Source: Paenibacillus timonensis (lineage in GTDB: Bacteria > Bacillota > Bacilli > Paenibacillales > Paenibacillaceae). From it: a DNA stretch of 38,123 nucleotides. Position numbers and translations under genes: made by a program. The notes beneath the pieces are model-generated. The model had not been told where the DNA came from, made no database searches, and was given only the letters and a program-made list of their open reading frames with translations. Below, piece by piece: positions 7,709 through 15,259 of the stretch. How positions within the stretch are numbered: the first letter of the stretch is position 1; every line of letters starts with the position of its first letter. The DNA lies in NCBI RefSeq assembly GCF_022427145.1, contig NZ_JAKSXN010000052.1, forward strand, positions 1 to 38,123. The letters run 5' to 3'.

Positions 7709-7746
7709 TCGGGCTGAAAGAGATCATTTGAGGAGGAGAAACAACC

Positions 7747-9465
7747 ATGACTGAAATCAGCAAGGCTGTAAGTGAGAAACTGGAAAGCTGGCTGCAGGAC
7801 CCTACGATTGATGACGCTACCAAACAGGAACTGCGCGATTTGGAAAGTAACCCGGCCGAGCTCGAGGATCGTTTCTATCGGGACCTGGAGTTTGGTACGG
7901 GTGGTTTGCGCGGCGTGATCGGAGCCGGGAGCAACCGCATGAACCGTTATACGGTAGCCCGTGCTTCGCAGGGGTTTGCCGAATATATTCTAGAAGCGCA
8001 TGCGGGCCAAGCAGGGGCCCCCTCGGTCGTGATCGCGCATGACTGCCGTCATTTCTCGCCGGAATTCGCGCTTGAGGCCGCTTTGGTCCTGGCCGGCAAC
8101 GGCATCGTCGCCAAGCTGTTCCCGTCGCTTCGCCCGACGCCGCAGTTATCCTACTCCGTGCGTGAGGAGAAGGCAACCGGGGGCATCGTCGTTACGGCAA
8201 GCCATAATCCGCCGGAGTACAACGGCTACAAAGTATATAACTCGACGGGCGGCCAGCTAGTCCCGCATGAAGCGGAACAGGTCATTGCCCGGATTCAGAA
8301 TATCGCTTCCTTCGCTCAAGTCAAACGGGTAAGCCGCGAGGAAGCGGAAGCGAAAGGACTGCTCGTTTGGCTTGGCGCCGCCGAGGATGAGGCGTTTGCG
8401 GAGACCGTGGCGAACACCAGCGTCAATCGCGAACTGATGGCGGCAGGCGCGGCCAAGGATCTCGTGGTCGTCTTTACCCCGCTGCATGGGACCGGGAACG
8501 TTCCGGTTCGAAGCGCTTTGGAGAAGATCGGGTTTACTCGAGTGCATATCGTAAAGGAACAGGAATTGCCGGACGGAGATTTTCCGACGGTCAAGTCGCC
8601 GAACCCGGAAGAGCGCGAAGCGTTCACGATGGCGATCGAGCTCGGCAAACAAGTCGGCGCTGATCTTTTGATCGGCACGGATCCCGATGCAGACCGGATG
8701 GGTGCGGTCGTGCGGACGCGGGACGGCGAATATGAAATTCTTACCGGTAACCAATCGGGCTCCTTACTCGTCCATTATGTATTAAGCCAATTAAAGGAGA
8801 GAGGAGCGCTTCCGACTAACGGTGCCGTCGTCAAGACGATCGTGACCAGCGAATTCGGCGCCGCCATCGCCCGCCATTATGGAGCCACGGTGTTTAACAC
8901 GCTGACCGGTTTCAAATACATCGGCGAGAAAATGAACGAATTTGAAGCTTCCGGCAAATTTACTTATTTGTTCGGTTATGAGGAAAGCTACGGATATCTG
9001 GCAGGGAACTATGCGCGCGACAAAGATGCCGTCGTGGCCTCGACGTTGATTTGCGAAGCGGCGGCTTATTATAAACGCCAAGGCAAGACATTGATCGACG
9101 TGCTGGAGGAGCTGTACGGGCAGTTCGGCTACTACCGCGAAGCGTTGGCCTCCCGCACGTTGAAAGGCAAAGACGGTTTGGCTCAAATCGGCGCGCTGAT
9201 GGAAGCGTTCCGCAGCAATCCGCCGCAAGAGATCGGAGGCGTGCGCGTGTCCGAGGTGCTGGATTACTCGCTGGGCCTTGACGGCTTGCCGAAGGAGAAC
9301 GTGCTGAAGTTTTTGCTGGAGGATGGTTCGTGGTTCTGTCTGCGTCCGTCGGGCACGGAGCCCAAGATCAAATTCTATTTCGGCGTTTGCGGCACTTCCG
9401 CGGAAGACGCCAAGTCGCGTTTGGGTCGGATTCAGGACGACGTGCTCGCACGCGTCGATAAGTAA
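7747..9465 (+). CDS. pgcA: Alpha-phosphoglucomutase PgcA
   Basis: PgcA interconverts glucose 6-phosphate and glucose 1-phosphate, the step before UDP-glucose used for glycolipids and wall polymers. The 572-aa product has the four-domain phosphohexomutase plan: catalytic Ser152 in TASHNPP, magnesium loop DPDAD (D312, D314, D316), sugar-binding GYEESYGYLAG, and the C-terminal phosphate loop RPSGTEPKIKFYFG. The length fits PgcA (about 580 aa in B. subtilis), and the sequence fits the glucose-specific rather than the GlmM branch. The start ATG 7747 follows GGAGGAG. It may read through from fabZ (38-nt gap). Its place next to the wall-polymer genes suggests supply of activated sugar, which is inference. 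Confidence 0.95.
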   Translation: MTEISKAVSEKLESWLQDPTIDDATKQELRDLESNPAELEDRFYRDLEFGTGGLRGVIGAGSNRMNRYTVARASQGFAEYILEAHAGQAGAPSVVIAHDCRHFSPEFALEAALVLAGNGIVAKLFPSLRPTPQLSYSVREEKATGGIVVTASHNPPEYNGYKVYNSTGGQLVPHEAEQVIARIQNIASFAQVKRVSREEAEAKGLLVWLGAAEDEAFAETVANTSVNRELMAAGAAKDLVVVFTPLHGTGNVPVRSALEKIGFTRVHIVKEQELPDGDFPTVKSPNPEEREAFTMAIELGKQVGADLLIGTDPDADRMGAVVRTRDGEYEILTGNQSGSLLVHYVLSQLKERGALPTNGAVVKTIVTSEFGAAIARHYGATVFNTLTGFKYIGEKMNEFEASGKFTYLFGYEESYGYLAGNYARDKDAVVASTLICEAAAYYKRQGKTLIDVLEELYGQFGYYREALASRTLKGKDGLAQIGALMEAFRSNPPQEIGGVRVSEVLDYSLGLDGLPKENVLKFLLEDGSWFCLRPSGTEPKIKFYFGVCGTSAEDAKSRLGRIQDDVLARVDK

Positions 9466-9533
9466 ACGAAACATGTTGGTTTGGGGAAACAAATAACAGA
9501 TGTGGATTTATGCATTTTTGAGGAGGTACCTTA

Positions 9534-11552
9534 GTGATTCGAAGTTGGCAGCGGTGGAATAACGCTTCCCGCAAATGGTTGTGGGTTTTGGTGATTGTCG
9601 GAATCCTGGCATCCGTGCCGGTGATCGCGCAGCGGGTTCAAACGGAATCCTCCGCGAACAAGGTGGAGTTCGTCTTTAATTATCGAGGATTGCTGGATAT
9701 TGCTTCGTATCAAGCGGATCCGCAGGCCTATCTGGACGAACAACTGGACCGGCTGAAGGAAGCCGGCGTGGGCACGATGGCGATGTTTGAAAGCACGCTG
9801 GACGAATTGTCGAAGGCTCGTCGAATCATGGTGTTTAGTTCGGTGGAGGCGGCGAAGCTGAACGGGGCCGTCATTACGGAGAACGGCAATTACACGTACC
9901 TGGCGTTTACCAGCGCAGAGAACGAAGCGCAGTTGAAGCCGATGATCGAAGCGGCGTTCCGCAAGCTGGATGTGCCGGTGGCGAACTGGCAGTACCAGGA
10001 TCAAGGCGGTCTGGTGATCGGCATGGGCTTGGAGGAAGCGGTGATGAAGCCGTTGCCGCTGGACCCGATCGCGTTTGCGATGCTGCGGGAGAAAGGCTTT
10101 ACGATCCTTCCACGGCTCTCGGACAACAGCCCTTACGATCAAGAGGAGTTGGATCAGCAGCTGGCCTTTTTCGCTGAAAACGGCGTCACCCGCATTTTGT
10201 TCGACGGCGAGGCCGTGAAGGGTTATAACGAAAACGAGTCGAAGAACAGCCTGCAGGGCTTTGCGGATTTGCTGAAAAAACACGGTCTTGGCATCGCGGC
10301 CATCGAAAACTTGAAGGCTCCGCAAAAAGGGTTCAATAAGTTGGCTTACTTGATCGACTATAACGTGGTACGGCTGCATTCTTTGGCCGATACGGAGGCA
10401 ACCCAAGATAAAGCGACGCTGGCCGACCGGTTCGTGCTGGCCACCAAAGACCGGAACATCCGGATGGTGTACCTCAACGCTTTGGCTTCCAAAGATTTAG
10501 CGAAGGCGGCGATCACGAATCCGATCGACAATCTGATCGATTCGTTGCAAGCTCCGGGAAATGCCATCCAGCGCATCGAGAACAATGGCTTCGAGCTTGG
10601 ACAAGCGGAGGCCTTCACGATTCACGACGCAAGCTGGCAAAAATACCTCAAAGCGTTGGTCGTGCTTGGGGGCGTAGCATTCGTGGCGCTGCTAATTTCC
10701 TGCTTCTTGCCGTCGCTCACGCTGGCGGCGTTTGTCCTCGGCTTGGTTGGTTCGGCCGGACTGTACGTGTTGAAGCCGGTATTGTTTGAGCAGGCGCTGG
10801 CTTTGTTCGTGGCCATCAGCGCGCCGACGATCGCCATGGTGCTGGCGATTCGCAAGGTGCAGGAGCTGCAGGAGAAGCATTCCAACTTGTCGGGCGGACG
10901 CCGGTTGACACATACGATCGTCTTGTTCATCAAAACCTCGCTGCTGTCGCTGACCGCCGTACCGTTCGTCATTGCCCTGCTGAACAACATTACGTACAGC
11001 TTGGTGCTTAATCAGTTCCGCGGCGTAAGCTTGCTGCATTTGGGACCGATTTTGCTGATTGCGATCTATGTCTTCTTGTACCGGGGCAACTCGGTCTGGG
11101 AAGAATTGCGGAAATGGCTCAGCATGCCGATCACGGTGCTTTGGGTAGCCGTTGCCGCCGTGCTGGGAGTTGCGGCTTTGTATTATCTGTCCCGGACCGG
11201 CAATGCGGGAACGCTGCTGCCGGGCGAAGCCGCCTTCCGTTCTTTCCTGGAGAACGCGTTTGGCGTTCGGCCGCGGAATAAAGAATTTTTGCTGGCGCAT
11301 CCGCTGTTTATCGTCGGCTTGTTTGCCGCTTTCCGTTATCGCTGGGCGATGTTCGCGATGATTATCGCGGTGATGGGCCAATTGTCGATGGTTGATACGT
11401 TTGCGCATATTCATACTCCGGCAGTGCTTTCGCTGATTCGCGATGTTCTCGGTATGGGCCTGGGCCTGGTGATAGGTTTGATCGCCGTCCTGGTTTGGCA
11501 AATCATTGAAAGGTGCTGGGATAAATGGTCGCCACGACTGCTAAAACTTTAG
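9534..11552 (+). CDS. DUF5693 family membrane protein, CsaB partner
   Basis: This 672-aa protein has an N-terminal helix (about 17-33), a soluble, probably external region to about residue 360, and then a run of hydrophobic helices (about 368-660). I recognise it as the DUF5693 family that sits before csaB in many SLH-type Firmicutes. In B. anthracis the gene paired with csaB (csaA) encodes a membrane protein needed for pyruvylation of the wall polymer and suggested to move an oligosaccharide. A flipping or transport role here is therefore inference; no catalytic motif is visible to me. The start is GTG 9534 after AGGAGGT (9521-9527). Its end overlaps csaB by 28 nt, so the two are translationally linked. 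Confidence 0.75.
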   Translation: MIRSWQRWNNASRKWLWVLVIVGILASVPVIAQRVQTESSANKVEFVFNYRGLLDIASYQADPQAYLDEQLDRLKEAGVGTMAMFESTLDELSKARRIMVFSSVEAAKLNGAVITENGNYTYLAFTSAENEAQLKPMIEAAFRKLDVPVANWQYQDQGGLVIGMGLEEAVMKPLPLDPIAFAMLREKGFTILPRLSDNSPYDQEELDQQLAFFAENGVTRILFDGEAVKGYNENESKNSLQGFADLLKKHGLGIAAIENLKAPQKGFNKLAYLIDYNVVRLHSLADTEATQDKATLADRFVLATKDRNIRMVYLNALASKDLAKAAITNPIDNLIDSLQAPGNAIQRIENNGFELGQAEAFTIHDASWQKYLKALVVLGGVAFVALLISCFLPSLTLAAFVLGLVGSAGLYVLKPVLFEQALALFVAISAPTIAMVLAIRKVQELQEKHSNLSGGRRLTHTIVLFIKTSLLSLTAVPFVIALLNNITYSLVLNQFRGVSLLHLGPILLIAIYVFLYRGNSVWEELRKWLSMPITVLWVAVAAVLGVAALYYLSRTGNAGTLLPGEAAFRSFLENAFGVRPRNKEFLLAHPLFIVGLFAAFRYRWAMFAMIIAVMGQLSMVDTFAHIHTPAVLSLIRDVLGMGLGLVIGLIAVLVWQIIERCWDKWSPRLLKL

Positions 11553-12670
11553 TCTTGTCGGGGTATTACGGATTTCGGAACAGCGGGGACGAAGCGGTGC
11601 TTCAGTCCATCCTGCTGGCGCTGGAAGAGGAGGGGCTTACCACGGGCGTGGATATTAAGCCCATCGTGCTGTCGATCGATCCGGAATGGACGAGTCGGAC
11701 GTACGGCGTCGAATCCGTGCACCGGATGAAACTCGGCGAGGTAAGGAAGGCTATAAAGAGCAGCGACGGGTTGATCAGCGGAGGCGGCAGCCTGCTGCAG
11801 GACGCTACGGGGATCAAGTCGATCCCGTATTATCTGGGCGTGATCAAACTGGCGCAATGGCTCGGCAAGCCGACCTTCGTGTATGCCCAGGGCATCGGAC
11901 CGGTGAACCGCAAGCTGTTCCGGCCGCTGATCGCTTCGGTGTTCCGGCGCTGCGACTATATTTCCGTGCGCGATACGGAATCGGCGAATTTGCTGCGGGA
12001 CATGGGACTTCGGGGCAAGGATGCGGTTCAAGTCGTGCCTGACCCTGTCATGGGATTGGCATTGTGGGATCATGTCGCTGCGTCGGAGGGGAACGGCGGC
12101 GTTTCGGGCGAGTCCGCCTCGGATCTGCCGGTGGTTGGTGTATCGGTTCGCTTCTGGAACGAAGCGCGAACCGAGCTGACGCAGCTGGCCGAGGGGCTCT
12201 CGCTGCTCTGTCGCCGCAAGCCGGTGCATATCCGGTTCCTGCCTTTTCATTTCCCCGGCGACGACGAAGCTTCGCGCTTCGTGATGGAACGGCTGGGAAA
12301 TGTGGCGGAACGCGGCTGCACCGTGAGCATTGCGCCAGAGACGGAGCACCCGCAGGATATGCTGCGGGAAGTGAGCCGGTGCAGCCTGCTGGTCGGCATG
12401 CGGCTGCACAGCTTGATCTACGCCGCCTCGCAGAACGTCCCGTTGCTCGGCATCTCGTATGACCCGAAGATCGACCATTTCCTTGGTCGCATCGGAAGCG
12501 TCCCGGTCGGGACGGCGGAGGAGCTGGATCCGCGGATTCTGGCCGCGGAAGGGGAGCGCCTCCTGCAGGAAGCCGGGACGTGGCGTAAGAGCCACGCCGC
12601 GCAAATCGCCGAACTGAAGCGGGAAGCACGGGTGCCCGCGCGGCGGATCGTTGAATTTTTACGAAAGTGA
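11525..12670 (+). CDS. csaB: Polysaccharide pyruvyl transferase CsaB
   Basis: CsaB transfers pyruvate from phosphoenolpyruvate to the 4,6 position of ManNAc in the secondary cell wall polymer. The pyruvate ketal is what SLH domains bind. The 381-aa product shows the family pattern: SGYYGFRNSGDEA near the N-terminus (12-24), LISGGGSLLQD (83-93), YAQGIGP, and VGMRLHSLIYA (about 288-298), with the conserved His of the active site. ATG 11525 lies inside the end of the DUF5693 gene, 28 nt before its stop, with AAAGGTG upstream. Its stop overlaps the start of tagA. This makes a tight DUF5693-csaB-tagA operon dedicated to the S-layer anchor. Confidence 0.95.
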   Translation: MVATTAKTLVLSGYYGFRNSGDEAVLQSILLALEEEGLTTGVDIKPIVLSIDPEWTSRTYGVESVHRMKLGEVRKAIKSSDGLISGGGSLLQDATGIKSIPYYLGVIKLAQWLGKPTFVYAQGIGPVNRKLFRPLIASVFRRCDYISVRDTESANLLRDMGLRGKDAVQVVPDPVMGLALWDHVAASEGNGGVSGESASDLPVVGVSVRFWNEARTELTQLAEGLSLLCRRKPVHIRFLPFHFPGDDEASRFVMERLGNVAERGCTVSIAPETEHPQDMLREVSRCSLLVGMRLHSLIYAASQNVPLLGISYDPKIDHFLGRIGSVPVGTAEELDPRILAAEGERLLQEAGTWRKSHAAQIAELKREARVPARRIVEFLRK

Positions 12671-13446
12671 TGGGTGAACAGGGGATGACCAAGATCAATG
12701 AAGGGATTCCGACGGTTTCGGTATTTGGCGTGCCGGTCTGCAAATGGGGGATGAAGGAGACGGTTGCCCATTTGACGAACGCGGTTACCGCCAAGACGCC
12801 GCATCATGTGATTACGGCCAATCCGATCATGATGATGGCGGCGATCGAGAACCCGGATTACAAAGCGATGATGCAAACCGCCGAATTGATCGTGCCGGAC
12901 GGAACGGGCCTGGTGTGGGCTGCGCGAAAAGGCGGCGACCCGGTGACGGAACGCGTGCCGGGGTACGAGCTGCTGCACGAGCTGATGAAGCAAGGGGAGC
13001 GCCTGGGCTGGAAAGTGTACTTGCTTGGCTCCGCGCCGGATGTCGTGAAGGAGACGGCCCGTCGATTGGCGCTGCAGTATCCCGGAACGACGATCGCGGG
13101 GTACCGCGATGGCTATTTCGGGCCGGATCAAGACCAGGAAGTCATCGATGAGATCGTCAAAGCCGCGCCCGATCTGCTGTTTGTTGCCCGGGGGGCAGAT
13201 ACGCAGGAACCTTGGATCGCCAAGTACAAAGACGTCTTGCGCGTCCCCGTGATGATGGGGGTTGGCGGCAGCTTCGACGTCATTTCCGGGCGCACCAAAA
13301 GAGCTCCCATGGCTTTCCGGAAGCTTCGGCTGGAATGGCTGTACCGGTTATTGAAGGAACCTACCCGCTTCCGCAGAATGCTTGCGCTGCCGAAATTCGC
13401 CGTGCGCGTGCTGCGGGAGAAAGAAAACTTAACGAAAATGGGCTAA
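12670..13446 (+). CDS. tagA: N-acetylmannosaminyltransferase TagA (WecG/TagA/CpsF, GT26)
   Basis: TagA adds ManNAc to the lipid-linked GlcNAc made by TagO; in SCWP producers this gives the ManNAc that CsaB pyruvylates. The 258-aa product has the GT26 motifs TANP (conserved Thr), VPDGTGLVW (conserved Asp), YLLGSAPDVV and ARGADTQEPWIAKY, followed by the basic amphipathic C-terminal tail that docks GT26 enzymes to the membrane (RKLRLEWLYRLLKEPTRFRR). I take ATG 12670, whose A is the last base of the csaB stop codon. GTG 12667 and ATG 12685 are alternatives in the same frame. It is co-transcribed with csaB. Confidence 0.93.
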   Translation: MGEQGMTKINEGIPTVSVFGVPVCKWGMKETVAHLTNAVTAKTPHHVITANPIMMMAAIENPDYKAMMQTAELIVPDGTGLVWAARKGGDPVTERVPGYELLHELMKQGERLGWKVYLLGSAPDVVKETARRLALQYPGTTIAGYRDGYFGPDQDQEVIDEIVKAAPDLLFVARGADTQEPWIAKYKDVLRVPVMMGVGGSFDVISGRTKRAPMAFRKLRLEWLYRLLKEPTRFRRMLALPKFAVRVLREKENLTKMG

Positions 13447-13494
13447 ATGCCTCGATTTCCATGAATAACTGCGGTTTTTTGCGCAAATACGGGG

Positions 13495-13523
13495 TTGGTG
13501 TTTCTCCTTAATCGGAGTATAAT
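13495..13523 (+). promoter_or_regulatory. Candidate sigma-A promoter of tagO
   Basis: TTGGTG (13495-13500), a 17-nt spacer and a perfect TATAAT (13518-13523) lie just before the ribosome binding site of tagO. A small inverted repeat CTCC / GGAG overlaps the spacer. Confidence 0.65.
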
Positions 13524-13558
13524 CATTCCGGTGCAGAATAATTGGAGGTCGAAATTTA

Positions 13559-14680
13559 ATGTTGATGATTTATATCATCGGGTTCATCGTTTCACTTGGC
13601 TTGGCTTTGGGCCTAACGCCGCTCGTAAAGAAGTTCGCTTTTAAGGTTGGCGCCGTGGACGTACCCAATGCGCGCAAAGTGCATACACGAATTATGCCGA
13701 GACTCGGTGGTTTGGGGATTTTCTTATCATTTGTCATCACGTTTTTTCTGCTTCTTCCGTTCCTTCCGGACGTCTTCTCGGTACGCGAAGTGAACTTCAT
13801 CAAAGCCTTCCTGGTTGGCGGAACGATTACCGTCTTGCTGGGTGCTTTGGACGATCGCTTCGATTTGCCGGCCAAACTGAAATTTCTGATTCAAATCGCG
13901 ACGGCCTGCGTGGTCGTGTTCGTGTTCGATATACGTATTGAATTCGCAAATATTCCGTTCCACACGTATGCCGCGGTGGAAACCTGGGTAGCGATTCCGT
14001 TCACCATCCTGTGGATCGTTGGCGTGACGAACGCCATTAACCTGATCGACGGATTGGATGGACTGGCTGCGGGCGTCTCCGCCATCGCGATCGGGACGAT
14101 CGCCGTCATGGCGTTCCTAATGGGCAACGTGATGGTGGCGTTGCTGTGCTTGCTGCTCCTTGGCAGCATTATCGGATTCCTGTACTTCAATTTCCACCCG
14201 GCCAAAATCTTCATGGGCGATTCGGGCGCCCTGTTCCTGGGCTTCTGCTTGGCGCTGTTATCGCTGCTCGGCTTTAAGCAGATCGCGATCGTGTCGTTCC
14301 TGACGCCGCTGATTCTGATCGGCGTGCCGCTCTCGGACACGATGTTCGCCATCGTGCGCCGCTGGATGCAGAAGAAGCCGATCTTCTCGCCGGACAAGGG
14401 TCACTTGCACCATTGCCTGCGCGAGCTCGGATTCAGCCACCGCCAGACGGTGCTGATCATATACGGCATCGCCGCGTTCTTCGGCGTGCTGGCCGTCATC
14501 CAATCGTCGGCCGCGATGTACAACGCCAACTGGGTGACGTTCGTCGTCATCTGCGTCATGGTCTTCTTCCTGCAAATCGGCGCCGAGGTCATCGGCCTGA
14601 TTGGCAAGACCAAACGCCCCGTGCTCGACTTCCTCGCCCGCCTGCGCATGAAGGCCGGCGCTGAACGCGGCACGAAGTAA
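13559..14680 (+). CDS. tagO: Undecaprenyl-phosphate GlcNAc-1-phosphate transferase (TagO/WecA, MraY family)
   Basis: This integral membrane enzyme starts wall-polymer synthesis by moving GlcNAc-1-phosphate from UDP-GlcNAc to undecaprenyl phosphate. The 373-aa product has about ten or eleven membrane helices and the family signatures: DD at 98-99, NAINLIDGLDGLAAG (158-172), FMGDSG (218-223) and GHLHH (281-285). A basic tail follows the last helix. GGAGGT at 13544-13549 sets ATG 13559, and the promoter at 13495 gives it its own transcript. It could feed teichoic acid as well as the SCWP, but the adjacent tagA and csaB favour the SCWP. The name could equally be wecA. Confidence 0.93.
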   Translation: MLMIYIIGFIVSLGLALGLTPLVKKFAFKVGAVDVPNARKVHTRIMPRLGGLGIFLSFVITFFLLLPFLPDVFSVREVNFIKAFLVGGTITVLLGALDDRFDLPAKLKFLIQIATACVVVFVFDIRIEFANIPFHTYAAVETWVAIPFTILWIVGVTNAINLIDGLDGLAAGVSAIAIGTIAVMAFLMGNVMVALLCLLLLGSIIGFLYFNFHPAKIFMGDSGALFLGFCLALLSLLGFKQIAIVSFLTPLILIGVPLSDTMFAIVRRWMQKKPIFSPDKGHLHHCLRELGFSHRQTVLIIYGIAAFFGVLAVIQSSAAMYNANWVTFVVICVMVFFLQIGAEVIGLIGKTKRPVLDFLARLRMKAGAERGTK

Positions 14681-14763
14681 CAAGGAACATGGAGTGCGGA
14701 CCAGTCCGAAATTATAGCATCCCTAAATGAAGGGCAATTATGCAATCCTTAACTTGATGAAGG

Positions 14764-14807
14764 ACAACCCCTCGCCGGCTTGGCAAAGCCGCAGGGGTTG
14801 TTTTTTT
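14764..14807 (+). terminator. Terminator after tagO
   Basis: A 9-bp outer stem (14764-14772 with 14793-14801) encloses an inner CGGCTT / AAGCCG stem and leads into seven T. Confidence 0.9.
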
Positions 14808-14840
14808 GTCTGCCTGCCCGCAGTGCCGCGTCGAGGTTGC

Positions 14841-15044
14841 TAACGGACTTCGAGGTGGCTAACGGACACCAGAGCCGTTATTTGCACCGAACACAGCGTA
14901 GGCTCGGATTCTAACGGATCGAGGAGACCTTATTCCGGCCTTCTGTGGTGATTTCGCCTCATTCGGAGTCTAATAAGGTCACTGCAGTCCGTTAGAACGG
15001 AAAATGTCCGGGAAATGTGCAAATAAGGTCATTGGAGTCCGTTA
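14841..15044. repeat. Cluster of four 23-bp imperfect palindromes plus a partial copy
   Basis: Units of 23 bp lie at 14860-14882, 14912-14934, 14972-14994 and 15022-15044. The last two read AATAAGG then TCCGTTA at their ends; the first two are in the opposite orientation (TAACGGA then TTATT). A half copy (TAACGGA) lies at 14841-14847. Start distances are 52, 60 and 50. The AATAAGG end is shared with the cluster at 2978-3175. No gene is visible in 14681-15259. Confidence 0.75.
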
Positions 15045-15081
15045 CACTTGTGACACGAACAGAACATCCGACTGACAACGC

Positions 15082-15103
15082 CCGCTGGAAACGGCGGTTT
15101 TTT
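15082..15103 (+). terminator. Terminator without an obvious gene
   Basis: CCGCTG (15082-15087), a GAAA tetraloop and CGGCGG (15092-15097) are followed by six T. It lies after the palindrome cluster and before the S-layer locus promoter, with no coding region between it and the previous terminator. Confidence 0.6.
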
Positions 15104-15121
15104 CGCGTCCCGCGATTTTCA

Positions 15122-15150
15122 TTGGATTCTTCTTCATGTTTTCCTAAAAT
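15122..15150 (+). promoter_or_regulatory. Candidate sigma-A promoter of the 1321-aa SLH gene
   Basis: TTGGAT (15122-15127), a 17-nt spacer and TAAAAT (15145-15150). Its -10 overlaps the -35 of the sigma-D-like site. Confidence 0.45.
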
Positions 15151-15172
15151 TCTTCCACTTTTCGACCGATAA
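15145..15172 (+). promoter_or_regulatory. Candidate sigma-D promoter of the 1321-aa SLH gene
   Basis: TAAA (15145-15148), a 16-nt spacer and ACCGATAA (15165-15172) match the sigma-D pattern except for the first base of the -10. Confidence 0.5.
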
Positions 15173-15197
15173 CATATGTAAGTGACGCTTTCGGGCA

Positions 15198-15222
15198 GTC
15201 CCTGCCGAACCTTGGCGGGGAC
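15198..15222 (+). promoter_or_regulatory. Leader hairpin of the 1321-aa SLH gene
   Basis: A 9-bp stem (15198-15206 with 15214-15222, one G-T pair) has a 7-nt loop. It lies near the predicted 5' end of the message and has no T run, so mRNA stabilisation is a possible role. Confidence 0.45.
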
Positions 15223-15259
15223 ATCAACACACACTACACGACAAAGGAGAGATTAATCC

